36,279 nt of DNA from Rhodospirillaceae bacterium. Lineage in GTDB: Bacteria; Pseudomonadota; Alphaproteobacteria; UBA828. Location: NCBI GenBank assembly GCA_018666805.1, contig JABIXB010000034.1:1-36279 (forward strand), in the 5' to 3' direction. The position numbers and the translations under genes are program-made. Below, piece by piece: positions 16,603-24,360 of the stretch. The first letter of the stretch is position 1. The number at the start of each line of letters is the position of its first letter. The notes under the pieces are model-generated. The model had not been told where the DNA came from and did no database searches. It saw only the letters and a program-made list of their open reading frames with translations.

Positions 16603-17406
16603 TTGCGCACGCTCGAACCCGGCGGCGAGGTGGAGGTCGACTATCAGGGCGGCGGCTTTCCCGAAGTGATCGCCGGCGACGGTAACATGCGCACCGGCGA
16701 GCAGGGAACGTTCGGCAAGGTGGCGCTTCGGAACGACAGCAAGAAGCGCCTCACCCTGCTGATCGAGCACTGCGAATGGCTCGATAATATTCTCACCGCC
16801 GACAAGGTCTCGACCCTGCAGGCCTTTCGCGAGCTCTGCGGCAATCAGGTGCTGCGCGCCGGCGACGATGCGGCGATCGAACATATCACTCTGGTGTTTT
16901 CCGACTTGCGCGGCTCAACGGCGCTCTATAACCGCATCGGCGATGGGCCCGCCTATCATTTGGTGCGCGAGCATTTTGCCTTCATGGCGGCCGAAGTGCG
17001 CGACCATAACGGCGCCATCATCAAGACCATCGGCGATGCCGTGATGGCGGCTTTCGGCGAGCCGGGCGATACCGTCGCCGCCATGCTCTCGATCCAGAGC
17101 CACATCGCCACATTTAACGATGCGCAGGAAGAGGAAGAGACGCTGGTGATCAAGCTTGGCGGCCATGCCGGGCGGACGATTGCCGTCAATCTAAATGGCC
17201 GGCTGGATTATTTCGGCACCACGGTAAACCTCGCGGCGCGGCTGCAACAGGAGAGCGAAGGCGGCGATATTGTCCTATCCGACGCGCTCGCCGGCGACCC
17301 AGCGGTAAAAGAGATCACCGAAAACCAACCGCTCGAAACCGGCGCCGCCGAGATGAAGGGCTTTGACGAGCCCATCGCCTATATTCGCCTGCGCTCTCCC
17401 AGTTAA
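16603..17406 (+). CDS. C-terminal class III adenylate/guanylate cyclase domain, downstream of the in-frame stop
   Basis: This segment is in the same frame as the 317-residue gene before it. Residues 1-85 complete the DUF5939-like region. The rest is a cyclase catalytic domain with the metal-binding aspartates in FSDLRGS and KTIGDAVMAAFG, the purine-binding lysine in KTIGD, and DYFGTTVNLAARLQ supplying the Asn-Arg transition-state pair. All expected catalytic residues seem intact, so function was kept until recently or is still kept. Separate translation would need a weak start (TTG 16603 or ATG 16687) with no good ribosome-binding site. It would normally be the C-terminus of a roughly 600-residue enzyme. 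Confidence 0.8.
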   Translation: MRTLEPGGEVEVDYQGGGFPEVIAGDGNMRTGEQGTFGKVALRNDSKKRLTLLIEHCEWLDNILTADKVSTLQAFRELCGNQVLRAGDDAAIEHITLVFSDLRGSTALYNRIGDGPAYHLVREHFAFMAAEVRDHNGAIIKTIGDAVMAAFGEPGDTVAAMLSIQSHIATFNDAQEEEETLVIKLGGHAGRTIAVNLNGRLDYFGTTVNLAARLQQESEGGDIVLSDALAGDPAVKEITENQPLETGAAEMKGFDEPIAYIRLRSPS

Positions 17407-17472
17407 GTGAATTTGTGCTAAAGTCCTGCTCTGGGAAGGCGAATTAAATAGCAAGAATAATCGGAGATGAAG

Positions 17473-17937
17473 ATGATACCGGATAAAATGGTGGAGTTTG
17501 CGCATGGCCCGCAATTGATGTTTTTCGGCTCGCGAAACGCCAAATTGCGGCCGACAGCGACATGGGCATTCGGCGCCCTGGCCGACGGCGAGGCGGGAAC
17601 GCTAACAGTGTTCATTCCGGAAGTTGAGGGAGCGGCGACATTCGAAAACCTTCACGACAATGGCCGCGCATCACTCACCTTGGCGGATGCGGCGACACAT
17701 GAGGCCTACCAGTTCAAGGGCCCGCACCAGGGTACCCGCGACTGCATTGATGCCGACTACACAGTACAGGAAATCTATCTTAGTAAACTGACTGCCTATC
17801 TCGAGCCCTTTGGTTATGGCGGGCACATTTGGAACGGTTTCATGCTTAATCCCTGCAAGGCTGTGACATTTGCGGTCGAGGATATTTTTATTCAGACGCC
17901 CGGGCCAGGCGCCGGCGAGAAAATCGATTTAGGCTAA
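17473..17937 (+). CDS. PPOX-class flavin-fold protein (first of two)
   Basis: A 154-residue protein resembling the split-barrel pyridoxamine-5'-phosphate-oxidase-like family, which binds FMN, F420 or haem. The visible pattern is a short N-terminal helix, then LRPTATWAFGAL and LTVFIPE, ENLHDNGRASLTLAD (typical 'N-x-R-x-S/A-L' strand-turn), and YQFKG. The ATG at 17473 is chosen because CGGAG lies six bases upstream; an ATG two codons earlier would sit directly on that site. It lies between two cyclase genes in the same orientation. No specific substrate can be named. Confidence 0.7.
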   Translation: MIPDKMVEFAHGPQLMFFGSRNAKLRPTATWAFGALADGEAGTLTVFIPEVEGAATFENLHDNGRASLTLADAATHEAYQFKGPHQGTRDCIDADYTVQEIYLSKLTAYLEPFGYGGHIWNGFMLNPCKAVTFAVEDIFIQTPGPGAGEKIDLG

Positions 17938-17960
17938 CGGAGCCAGTGGGAGAGATGACC

Positions 17961-18365
17961 ATGCTGCCAGACGAAATTAAACCGGCAATGCAGGGCTTGA
18001 TACCAAGCACGCTTGTCTCCTGTTCGCTCGAGGGCGAGCCCAATACAACGGAGATTTCACAAGTCTGGTATGTCGACGATATTCACGTTGCTCTGTCGCA
18101 CCAATTTTTTAATAAGACGCATCGCAATATTCGCGCCAATCCTTTCGTTTTCGTCATTATCAGAGACCCGGAGGCCTATCAGGAATGGCACTTGGAGTTG
18201 CAGTATGATCATTCCAAAACCGAGGGAGCGTTGTTTGACGAGATGGACATGAAGTTGGAGGCCATCGCCTCGATGACCGGCATGAGCGATATTTTCCAGC
18301 TTCGCGCCGCCGACATTTACAAAGTTCTCTCGGTACGCCAATCCAACTCGCGGAATATCGCCTAA
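17961..18365 (+). CDS. PPOX-class flavin-fold protein (second of two)
   Basis: A 134-residue split-barrel protein. It has IPSTLVSCSLEGEPNTTEISQVWYVDD, HVALSHQFFNKTHRNIRANPFVFVIIRDP (the N-x-R-x-N-P turn typical of pyridoxamine-phosphate-oxidase-like barrels), and YQEWHLELQYDHS. The ATG at 17961 follows GGGAG by eight bases; an in-frame ATG at 17955 and GTG at 17946 are alternatives. Its stop is three bases before the GAF-cyclase gene, so the two are almost certainly co-translated. That spacing suggests a shared job, perhaps presenting a flavin or other redox ligand to the cyclase, but this is inference. Confidence 0.78.
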   Translation: MLPDEIKPAMQGLIPSTLVSCSLEGEPNTTEISQVWYVDDIHVALSHQFFNKTHRNIRANPFVFVIIRDPEAYQEWHLELQYDHSKTEGALFDEMDMKLEAIASMTGMSDIFQLRAADIYKVLSVRQSNSRNIA

Positions 18366-18368
18366 GAC

Positions 18369-20441
18369 ATGTCCGCCATCGAAGAAACAGGCGAACCGAC
18401 GATCCGCGAACAGATCCTGCAAAACCAGAAGATCATCGACGACCTCAACGGCAAGCTCGCGCGCAAATCCGAAGAAGTAAAAATCATTCAGCAGATCTCG
18501 ACTGAGATCGTCGCCACGCTCGAACTCGATAAAATTCTCGAAACAATTCTCGCCTCGATGGATTCGGTACTCGGCTTCGAACACTGCATGATCCTGCTCG
18601 CTGCCCCGGGCGAGGAAAATAAATTGGTGCTCACCGCCAGCCGGGGCTATACGGAATCAGGCGTTGGCGTTGAGGTGCCGTTTGGCCAGGGCGTTATCGG
18701 CGTGGTCGCCAAGAAGCGCCGCATGATGCGCATGGGCAATATCCAAACCCAACTCGCCTACCAGGCCAATGTGCGCCAGCGCATGCAGGAAACCGGCGGC
18801 GGCGATGAAGTGGCGGAGACGGTCAAACTGCCCGGCCTGGAAAAAGCGCAAAGCCAGATCGGCATTCCGCTACTGGTTCAGGACAAGCTGGTTGGCGTGT
18901 TTGCCGTCGAGAGCGAGAAAGGTAACGCCTTTGATGAATTGGATGGCATGCTGCTTTCCATCGTCGCCAATCAGGTGGCGAGCGCGATCGACAATGCCCG
19001 CCTGCATCAGCAGGAAACGGAGCGTTCGGCCGAGCTCGATAAGGCAGTGAACGAACTTTCACACCTCAACGAAACACTCGAAGCCAAGGTCGACGGGCGA
19101 ACCGCGGAATTGTCGCGCGCCTTGGAGGAAGTCAAACACGAAAAGCAATTGAGCGAAGGCTTGCTCAACCGCATGGCACCGCCGGAGGTTATCCCGGCGA
19201 TGATGGAAGATAAACTCGAGGCGGAAAAAATATCCGCCACCTTGATGTTTACCGATTTAGAGAATTTCACTGAGTTCACCGCCGGCATGGAACCGGATGA
19301 AATTTTCTCGCGCCTCAATCATTATTTCAGTTGGGCCGGCGATATCATGACGCGCTATCGCGGCTATCTGAACAAGACCAATGGCGACGGCACCATGGCG
19401 CTGTTTGGCGCGCCGAACGGCAACTCGACCCACCCGACGGACGCCGTACTGGTCGGCCTGGCACTCCAGAACGAGGTGCGCGACCACATCCCGCTCAACA
19501 TGCGCATCGGTATCAATACCGGCACCATCGCCACCGGCCTCCTCGGCCCGCAGAATAAAGGCCTCTATGATGTGCTCGGCGACGCGGTAAATACCGCGAG
19601 CCGCATGGAAGGCATCTGCCCCTCGGCCGGCGTCTGCATCAGCGGCGATACCTATGAGTTGGTGAAGCCTTATTTCGATATCGAATCACTCGGCGAGAAA
19701 GATGTGAAGGGCCTGCACATCGTCTCCTACTACAATGTTAAATCGCTGAAAGCGCTGGAAAATGATGAGCGCCGCGTCGATGCCTCAAGCCGCTTTGCCG
19801 AGCATTGCGCGGCACTGGCGGAGGAGGTCGGCGCGTTCCGGCAAAAATCCTTTGGCATGTTCGACTTCACCAGCATCCAGTCGCGCGATGTCGCCCTAGG
19901 CCACAACGAGGCAGTCGCGGCCTATGCCCTCGCCCTCTTCCGCGCGCTCAGCGAGAGCAATTCGGAGCTGCTCGGAGAACTCAGCGAGGAGACGCTGATG
20001 GCAGCGGCACTGCTGCATGACGTCGGTAAATTTAATATCGATGTAGCGCGTCTGAACGAACGCTCGCCCGGCAATCAGGAGCGTATCAAGCTCCGCGCCG
20101 ACCTGTTGGAAAATACCCTTGAGGTGTTAGAAAAGATCAACCAACAAGCGCTCGCGCCCGCTCTTCGGCATTTTTATTATTTCGAGGAAACCGGCGGCGA
20201 AAGCGGCGATGCGGATGCGCTTACTCAATTGCTCGCCGCCGCAGATATTTACGATGCGCTGACCGCGCCGAAAATTTACAAGGGCACGCCGTGGCGCATT
20301 TCCGGCGTGTTGGAGGAATTGCTACACTTACCGCATTGCGAAGGCGCGGAACGGCCGATCTTCAACAAATTCGTTGAAATCATGCGCCCCAAGGACGCCG
20401 CCATTTCGACCAGCACGAAAACAGAAGTCATGTTCCGTTAG
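18369..20441 (+). CDS. GAF - class III adenylate cyclase - degenerate HD-GYP-like protein
   Basis: A 690-residue cytoplasmic signalling enzyme with three modules. Residues 40-215 are a GAF sensor with PFGQGVIGVV, followed after a short insertion by IGIPLLVQDKLVGVFAVES. Residues 215-270 form a coiled coil. Residues 288-455 are a class III cyclase: metal aspartates Asp296 (FTDLENF) and Asp340 (NGDGTMALFG), Lys336, Asp405 and Asn408 (GDAVN), and Arg412, so it should be active and most likely makes cAMP. Residues 505-660 resemble an HD-GYP domain: His512, HDVGK (550-554), and ADIYDALTAPKIYKG (625-639). The HHE-GYP core is degenerate (RHFYYFEETGGES), so phosphodiesterase activity is doubtful. No membrane segments are seen. 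Confidence 0.9.
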   Translation: MSAIEETGEPTIREQILQNQKIIDDLNGKLARKSEEVKIIQQISTEIVATLELDKILETILASMDSVLGFEHCMILLAAPGEENKLVLTASRGYTESGVGVEVPFGQGVIGVVAKKRRMMRMGNIQTQLAYQANVRQRMQETGGGDEVAETVKLPGLEKAQSQIGIPLLVQDKLVGVFAVESEKGNAFDELDGMLLSIVANQVASAIDNARLHQQETERSAELDKAVNELSHLNETLEAKVDGRTAELSRALEEVKHEKQLSEGLLNRMAPPEVIPAMMEDKLEAEKISATLMFTDLENFTEFTAGMEPDEIFSRLNHYFSWAGDIMTRYRGYLNKTNGDGTMALFGAPNGNSTHPTDAVLVGLALQNEVRDHIPLNMRIGINTGTIATGLLGPQNKGLYDVLGDAVNTASRMEGICPSAGVCISGDTYELVKPYFDIESLGEKDVKGLHIVSYYNVKSLKALENDERRVDASSRFAEHCAALAEEVGAFRQKSFGMFDFTSIQSRDVALGHNEAVAAYALALFRALSESNSELLGELSEETLMAAALLHDVGKFNIDVARLNERSPGNQERIKLRADLLENTLEVLEKINQQALAPALRHFYYFEETGGESGDADALTQLLAAADIYDALTAPKIYKGTPWRISGVLEELLHLPHCEGAERPIFNKFVEIMRPKDAAISTSTKTEVMFR

Positions 20442-20497
20442 ACTGGTACCAACGGACCATGAGAATGATTCGTTGTATTAGCCCTCAAACGCCGGGC

Positions 20498-20576
20498 GGC
20501 CACATCCGTGGCCTTGGCTACCTCGCGCATGCTCGGGCGCGCAGTCGCGCTTGCCAGAATGCGAAACGCATTCTGG
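20498..20576. repeat. two perfect hairpins between convergent genes
   Basis: GGCCAC-ATCC-GTGGCC (20498-20513) and CCAGAATGCG-AAA-CGCATTCTGG (20554-20576, ten pairs) lie in the 141-bp gap between the convergent cyclase and aspS genes. Neither is followed by a T-run on either strand. They may still slow or end transcription from both sides, or be REP-like debris. Confidence 0.6.
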
Positions 20577-20582
20577 AAATAC

Positions 20583-22412
20583 TTAAGATTGAGAATCAGA
20601 GTCCGGCTTTTTCTCGCCGTCGCGCGCCACCGCCTTCTTTTTCGGCAGCTCCACCCGCAAGCTCAATTCCTTGAGATGTTTTGCGCCCGCCGCAGCAGGT
20701 GCGCCCATCATCAAATCCTGTGCGGTTTGATTGAACGGGAACATGATAATCTCGCGGATATTGGGCTCATCGGCGAGCAACATGACGATGCGGTCGATAC
20801 CGGGCGCGATGCCGCCATGCGGCGGTGCGCCATATTGGAAGGCCTGATAGAGCGCGCCGAAGCGGCTCTCAACCTCAGCCTGATCATAGCCGGCAATCTC
20901 GAACGCCTTGACCATCACATCCAGGCGGTGATTTCGAATAGCCCCGCTCGAAAGTTCAACGCCGTTGCAGACGATGTCATATTGCCAGGCGAGAATATCG
21001 AGCGGATCTTCATTTTCGAGCGCTTCCAGCCCGCCTTGCGGCATCGAAAAGGGATTGTGGCTGAAGCCAATGGCGCCGCTCTCCTCGTCCTTCTCAAACA
21101 TCGGATAATCGACGATCCAGCAAAAGCGGAATGTTCCCGGCTCGATCAAATCGAGCTGCTCGGCCAATTCAACCCTGACCGCGCCGGCATAGCGCGCCGC
21201 CAGCTCCTCCTTGTCGCAACTGAGGAACAGGGCATCGCCATCGCCAACGCCGGCCGCCTCTTTCAGGCGCGCGATAACCTCATCGGGAATAAATTTGGCA
21301 ATTGGGCCTTTGCCGCCGCCATTCTCGAAAATGATATAGCCGAGGCCGGGCGCGCCGAGATCCTGGGTGAAGGCAATCATCTTGTCGAAGAAGCTGCGCG
21401 GCCTGTCGGCCACACCGCGCGCCGGAATGCCGCGCACCACGCCGCCCTTTTTGATCACGCCCTTGAAGGCTTTGAATTCCACTTCGTCCAAGGCAAAAAA
21501 CTCGGTGACATCGACGATCTCCGTCGCAATGCGGAGATCGGGCTTGTCGGTGCCGTAGCGCAGCATCACATCGGAATAGGCGAGGCGCGGAAACGGCATC
21601 GGGGTAATTTCTTGCTCGGTAAATTCGTCAAACACGCCATGCATCACCGGCTCGACGGCAGCGAAGACATCGTCCTGCTCGACAAACGCCATCTCGACAT
21701 CGAGCTGATAAAATTCGCCAGGCGAGCGGTCGGCGCGCGCATCCTCATCGCGGAAACAGGGCGCGATCTGGAAATAACGGTCAAAGCCTGAGCACATGAC
21801 AAGCTGCTTAAACTGCTGCGGCGCCTGGGGAAGAGCATAAAATTGGCCCGGATGCATACGGCTCGGCACGAGGAAATCGCGCGCGCCTTCGGGCGAACTC
21901 GCGGTCAGGATCGGCGTTTGAAATTCGGTAAAGCCCTGCTCCACCATACGCCGGCGGATGCTGGTGATGATCTCACTCCGGAGCAGAATATTGCGGTGCA
22001 TGCGCTCGCGCCGAAGGTCGAGAAAGCGGTAACGCAGACGCGATTCCTCGCCATATTCATGGTCGCCATGCACCGGCAGCGGCAGGGTCTCGGCCGCGTT
22101 TTGCATCTCGACATCGCGGATATGCAACTCGACCTCGCCGGTCGGCAGGCGGTCGTTTTTCGTCTCATCGTCGCGCCGGACCACAGGTCCGGTCACCGTG
22201 AGCACGGTTTCCGACTTCAAAACCCGCGCCGCCTCGAACATTTTATGATCGGCCTCAACGACACATTGGGTAATTCCGTAATGATCGCGAAGGTCGACAA
22301 AAACGAGGTGTCCGTGATCCCGGACGCGATGCACCCAGCCGGATAAGCGCGCTTCTTCACCAACGTTTTCGGCGCGCAATTCGGCGCAAGTATGGCTTCT
22401 GTAACGATGCAT
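20583..22412 (-). CDS. aspS: aspartyl-tRNA synthetase
   Basis: A 609-residue class II synthetase that charges tRNA-Asp (and tRNA-Asn if non-discriminating, which cannot be told here). The N-terminal OB-fold reads [13 protein letters not shown]...[25 protein letters not shown]. Motif 2 is [20 protein letters not shown]. The bacterial GAD insertion occupies the middle (about residues 300-430). Motif 3 is [20 protein letters not shown] 22412 is chosen because AGGAG lies ten bases upstream and the family starts at this MHRYR; the longer form would add an unrelated leader. Confidence 0.96.
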   Translation of the reverse strand: MHRYRSHTCAELRAENVGEEARLSGWVHRVRDHGHLVFVDLRDHYGITQCVVEADHKMFEAARVLKSETVLTVTGPVVRRDDETKNDRLPTGEVELHIRDVEMQNAAETLPLPVHGDHEYGEESRLRYRFLDLRRERMHRNILLRSEIITSIRRRMVEQGFTEFQTPILTASSPEGARDFLVPSRMHPGQFYALPQAPQQFKQLVMCSGFDRYFQIAPCFRDEDARADRSPGEFYQLDVEMAFVEQDDVFAAVEPVMHGVFDEFTEQEITPMPFPRLAYSDVMLRYGTDKPDLRIATEIVDVTEFFALDEVEFKAFKGVIKKGGVVRGIPARGVADRPRSFFDKMIAFTQDLGAPGLGYIIFENGGGKGPIAKFIPDEVIARLKEAAGVGDGDALFLSCDKEELAARYAGAVRVELAEQLDLIEPGTFRFCWIVDYPMFEKDEESGAIGFSHNPFSMPQGGLEALENEDPLDILAWQYDIVCNGVELSSGAIRNHRLDVMVKAFEIAGYDQAEVESRFGALYQAFQYGAPPHGGIAPGIDRIVMLLADEPNIREIIMFPFNQTAQDLMMGAPAAAGAKHLKELSLRVELPKKKAVARDGEKKPDSDSQS

Positions 22413-22550
22413 CTGTGGCGGCTCCTGATTTACCCGCGCCTCGTCTGGCGGGGAGCGAAAAAGCACATGGATCGGGGCCATTTGTCAAGGCTTGGCTCGC
22501 CTAAGACGCTGGCCGAATCGCCTGCTTTCTAGTAAACACTGCTCAACCCT

Positions 22551-23114
22551 ATGCCGCGACAGATCACATTCACGCTTCTTTTGATTTTTTTCACCCTTCC
22601 GGCGTTTGCCGAGGAGCGTGTCGATGCCTTCCTGGAGGCGGCAAAAACCGGAGATAACAAGGCGATTCGTGCCCTTTTAGCGGATGGTGTGGATATCCAG
22701 GCGGGCGACTGGGCCGGCTGGCCGGCGCTCAACTGGGCCGCCTTGATGTTGCGCAACGAAGCTATTGAAATCCTGCTCGATGCCGGCGCCGATATCGAAT
22801 ATCTCGCCAAGGGCGGCAAAAACAGCGGACGCCCGCTGATGATGGCGGCGAAAAAATATAAAGGAACGGCGACGGTGAAATTGCTTGTGGCGCGCGGCGC
22901 GGATGTAAACGGCGCGGATCAATATGGCCGCACGGCCCTGATTGTAGCGGCGCGCTACGGCCGCATGGAAACGGTCCGCTTCCTGCTCGAGCAAGGCGCC
23001 GACCCCAATGCCGAAAGTATTATGAAAAAATGGAAGACGCCGCTGATCGCGGCAAAGCTGCGCGGCCATGATGATGTCGCCACACTCTTGGCAAGCGCCG
23101 GGGCGCTGCCATGA
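22551..23114 (+). CDS. exported ankyrin-repeat protein
   Basis: A 187-residue protein. Residues 1-20 are a signal peptide (hydrophobic TLLLIFFTLP, then AFA before EE). The rest is about four to five ankyrin repeats: AAKTGDNKAIRALLADGVDI, GWPALNWAALMLRNEAIEILLDAGADI, RPLMMAAKKYKGTATVKLLVARGADV, GRTALIVAARYGRMETVRFLLEQGADPN, then a last repeat to the C-terminus. Such periplasmic ankyrin proteins bind partner proteins; the partner is unknown. Its stop overlaps the rnd start as ATGA, an odd pairing of an exported protein with a cytoplasmic nuclease. Confidence 0.88.
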   Translation: MPRQITFTLLLIFFTLPAFAEERVDAFLEAAKTGDNKAIRALLADGVDIQAGDWAGWPALNWAALMLRNEAIEILLDAGADIEYLAKGGKNSGRPLMMAAKKYKGTATVKLLVARGADVNGADQYGRTALIVAARYGRMETVRFLLEQGADPNAESIMKKWKTPLIAAKLRGHDDVATLLASAGALP

Positions 23115-24355
23115 ACGGCGTCACGATTATCACCGAAAGCGCCCAATTGGCCGAATATTGCGATGGCTGGCGGAGCGCAGAATATGTCACGGTCGATACG
23201 GAATTCATGCGCGAGAAGACCTATTGGCCAATTCTCTGCCTGATCCAGGTCGGCGGCCCCGATGAATCGGTGGTGATCGACCCGCAGGCCGAGGGGCTTG
23301 ATCTCACGCCGCTCTATGACCTGCTGATCAACCCGGATGTTCTCAAGGTTTTCCACGCGGCGCGCCAGGATGTCGAACTGTTCCATCATCTCACCGGGCA
23401 TGTGCCGGCGCCGCTGTTCGACACCCAGCTCGCCGCCATGGTCTGTGGCTTCGGCGAATCTGTCGGTTACGAAAAACTCGCCGCCCGTCTCGCCGACGCG
23501 CAGATCGACAAGACGCTGCGTTTCACCGATTGGGCGCGCCGGCCGCTCACGGATCGGCAAATTCTCTATGCCGTGGCCGATGTCAGCCACCTCCGCCCGA
23601 TCTATGACAAGCTGTGCGCGCAACTTGAAAATAACGGCCGGCGCGCCTGGATCGAAGAGGAAATGAGAATTCTGACCAGCCCCGCGACCTACGAAAACCC
23701 GCCCAGGGAAGCATGGCGGCGGATCAAGGTCAGGAATGGCAAGCCGCGCTATCTGGCGATCTTGCGCGAAGTGGCGGCGGGGCGCGAAGAGGAAGCACAA
23801 CGCCGCGACATGCCGCGCAACCGGATTGTGCGCGAAGAAGCGCTCACTGAAATCGCCGCGCACGGGCCAAGCACGGTCGACGAATTGGCTAGGGTGCGAG
23901 CGATCAGCCAAAAGCTTGCCGAGGGCTCGATGGGGACGGCAATCCTGAAAGCGGTTGCGCGCGCGCTCGCGCTCGACCGCAATTGCTATCCCTCCCTGCC
24001 CGAGCGGGTGGAAAAACCGGTCGGCCTGGCGCCGCTCATGGATCTCTTGAAAGTGATGCTGAAAATGCGTTGCGAGCAAACAGGCGTGGCGCAAAAGCTG
24101 GTTGCCACCGTCGGCGAATTGGAGCGCTTTGCCGCCGGCGACGAAAACTCGTCACTGCTCAGCGGTTGGCGGCGCGAGCTGTTTGGCGATCTGGCGCTGG
24201 CGCTCACAGAAGGCCGTGTGGCTCTCTCCGTATTGAACGGCCAGATTTGCGTCATACCGCAGGATGAGGAAGCGGCAAAACTCGCCGCGCCGCCGCGCCG
24301 CGCCAAGCGCGCGCGCCGGCGTTCCGGGCGCAACCGGCAAGCAGCACCGGAATAA
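23111..24355 (+). CDS. rnd: ribonuclease D
   Basis: RNase D trims the 3' ends of tRNA precursors and other small RNAs. The 414-residue protein has the DEDDy exonuclease domain first. Exo I is VDTEFMREKTYW (Asp and Glu), Exo II is VFHAARQDVELF, and Exo III is YAVADVSHL, with Tyr and Asp. A SPATYENPPREAWRR stretch and the HRDC helical domain (about residues 210-290) follow. The C-terminus ends in an Arg/Lys-rich tail (PRRAKRARRRSGRNRQ) that may help RNA binding. The ATG overlaps the ankyrin stop. It converges on ppk with a five-base gap. Confidence 0.95.
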   Translation: MNGVTIITESAQLAEYCDGWRSAEYVTVDTEFMREKTYWPILCLIQVGGPDESVVIDPQAEGLDLTPLYDLLINPDVLKVFHAARQDVELFHHLTGHVPAPLFDTQLAAMVCGFGESVGYEKLAARLADAQIDKTLRFTDWARRPLTDRQILYAVADVSHLRPIYDKLCAQLENNGRRAWIEEEMRILTSPATYENPPREAWRRIKVRNGKPRYLAILREVAAGREEEAQRRDMPRNRIVREEALTEIAAHGPSTVDELARVRAISQKLAEGSMGTAILKAVARALALDRNCYPSLPERVEKPVGLAPLMDLLKVMLKMRCEQTGVAQKLVATVGELERFAAGDENSSLLSGWRRELFGDLALALTEGRVALSVLNGQICVIPQDEEAAKLAAPPRRAKRARRRSGRNRQAAPE

Positions 24356-24360
24356 GGTTT

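Noticed and set aside
20498-20576. Rho-independent terminator
   Set aside because: Two good hairpins are present, but neither has a T-run on either strand, so they are listed only as inverted repeats.
20508-21791. 427-codon plus-strand open frame
   Set aside because: It is antisense to aspS and has no family features.
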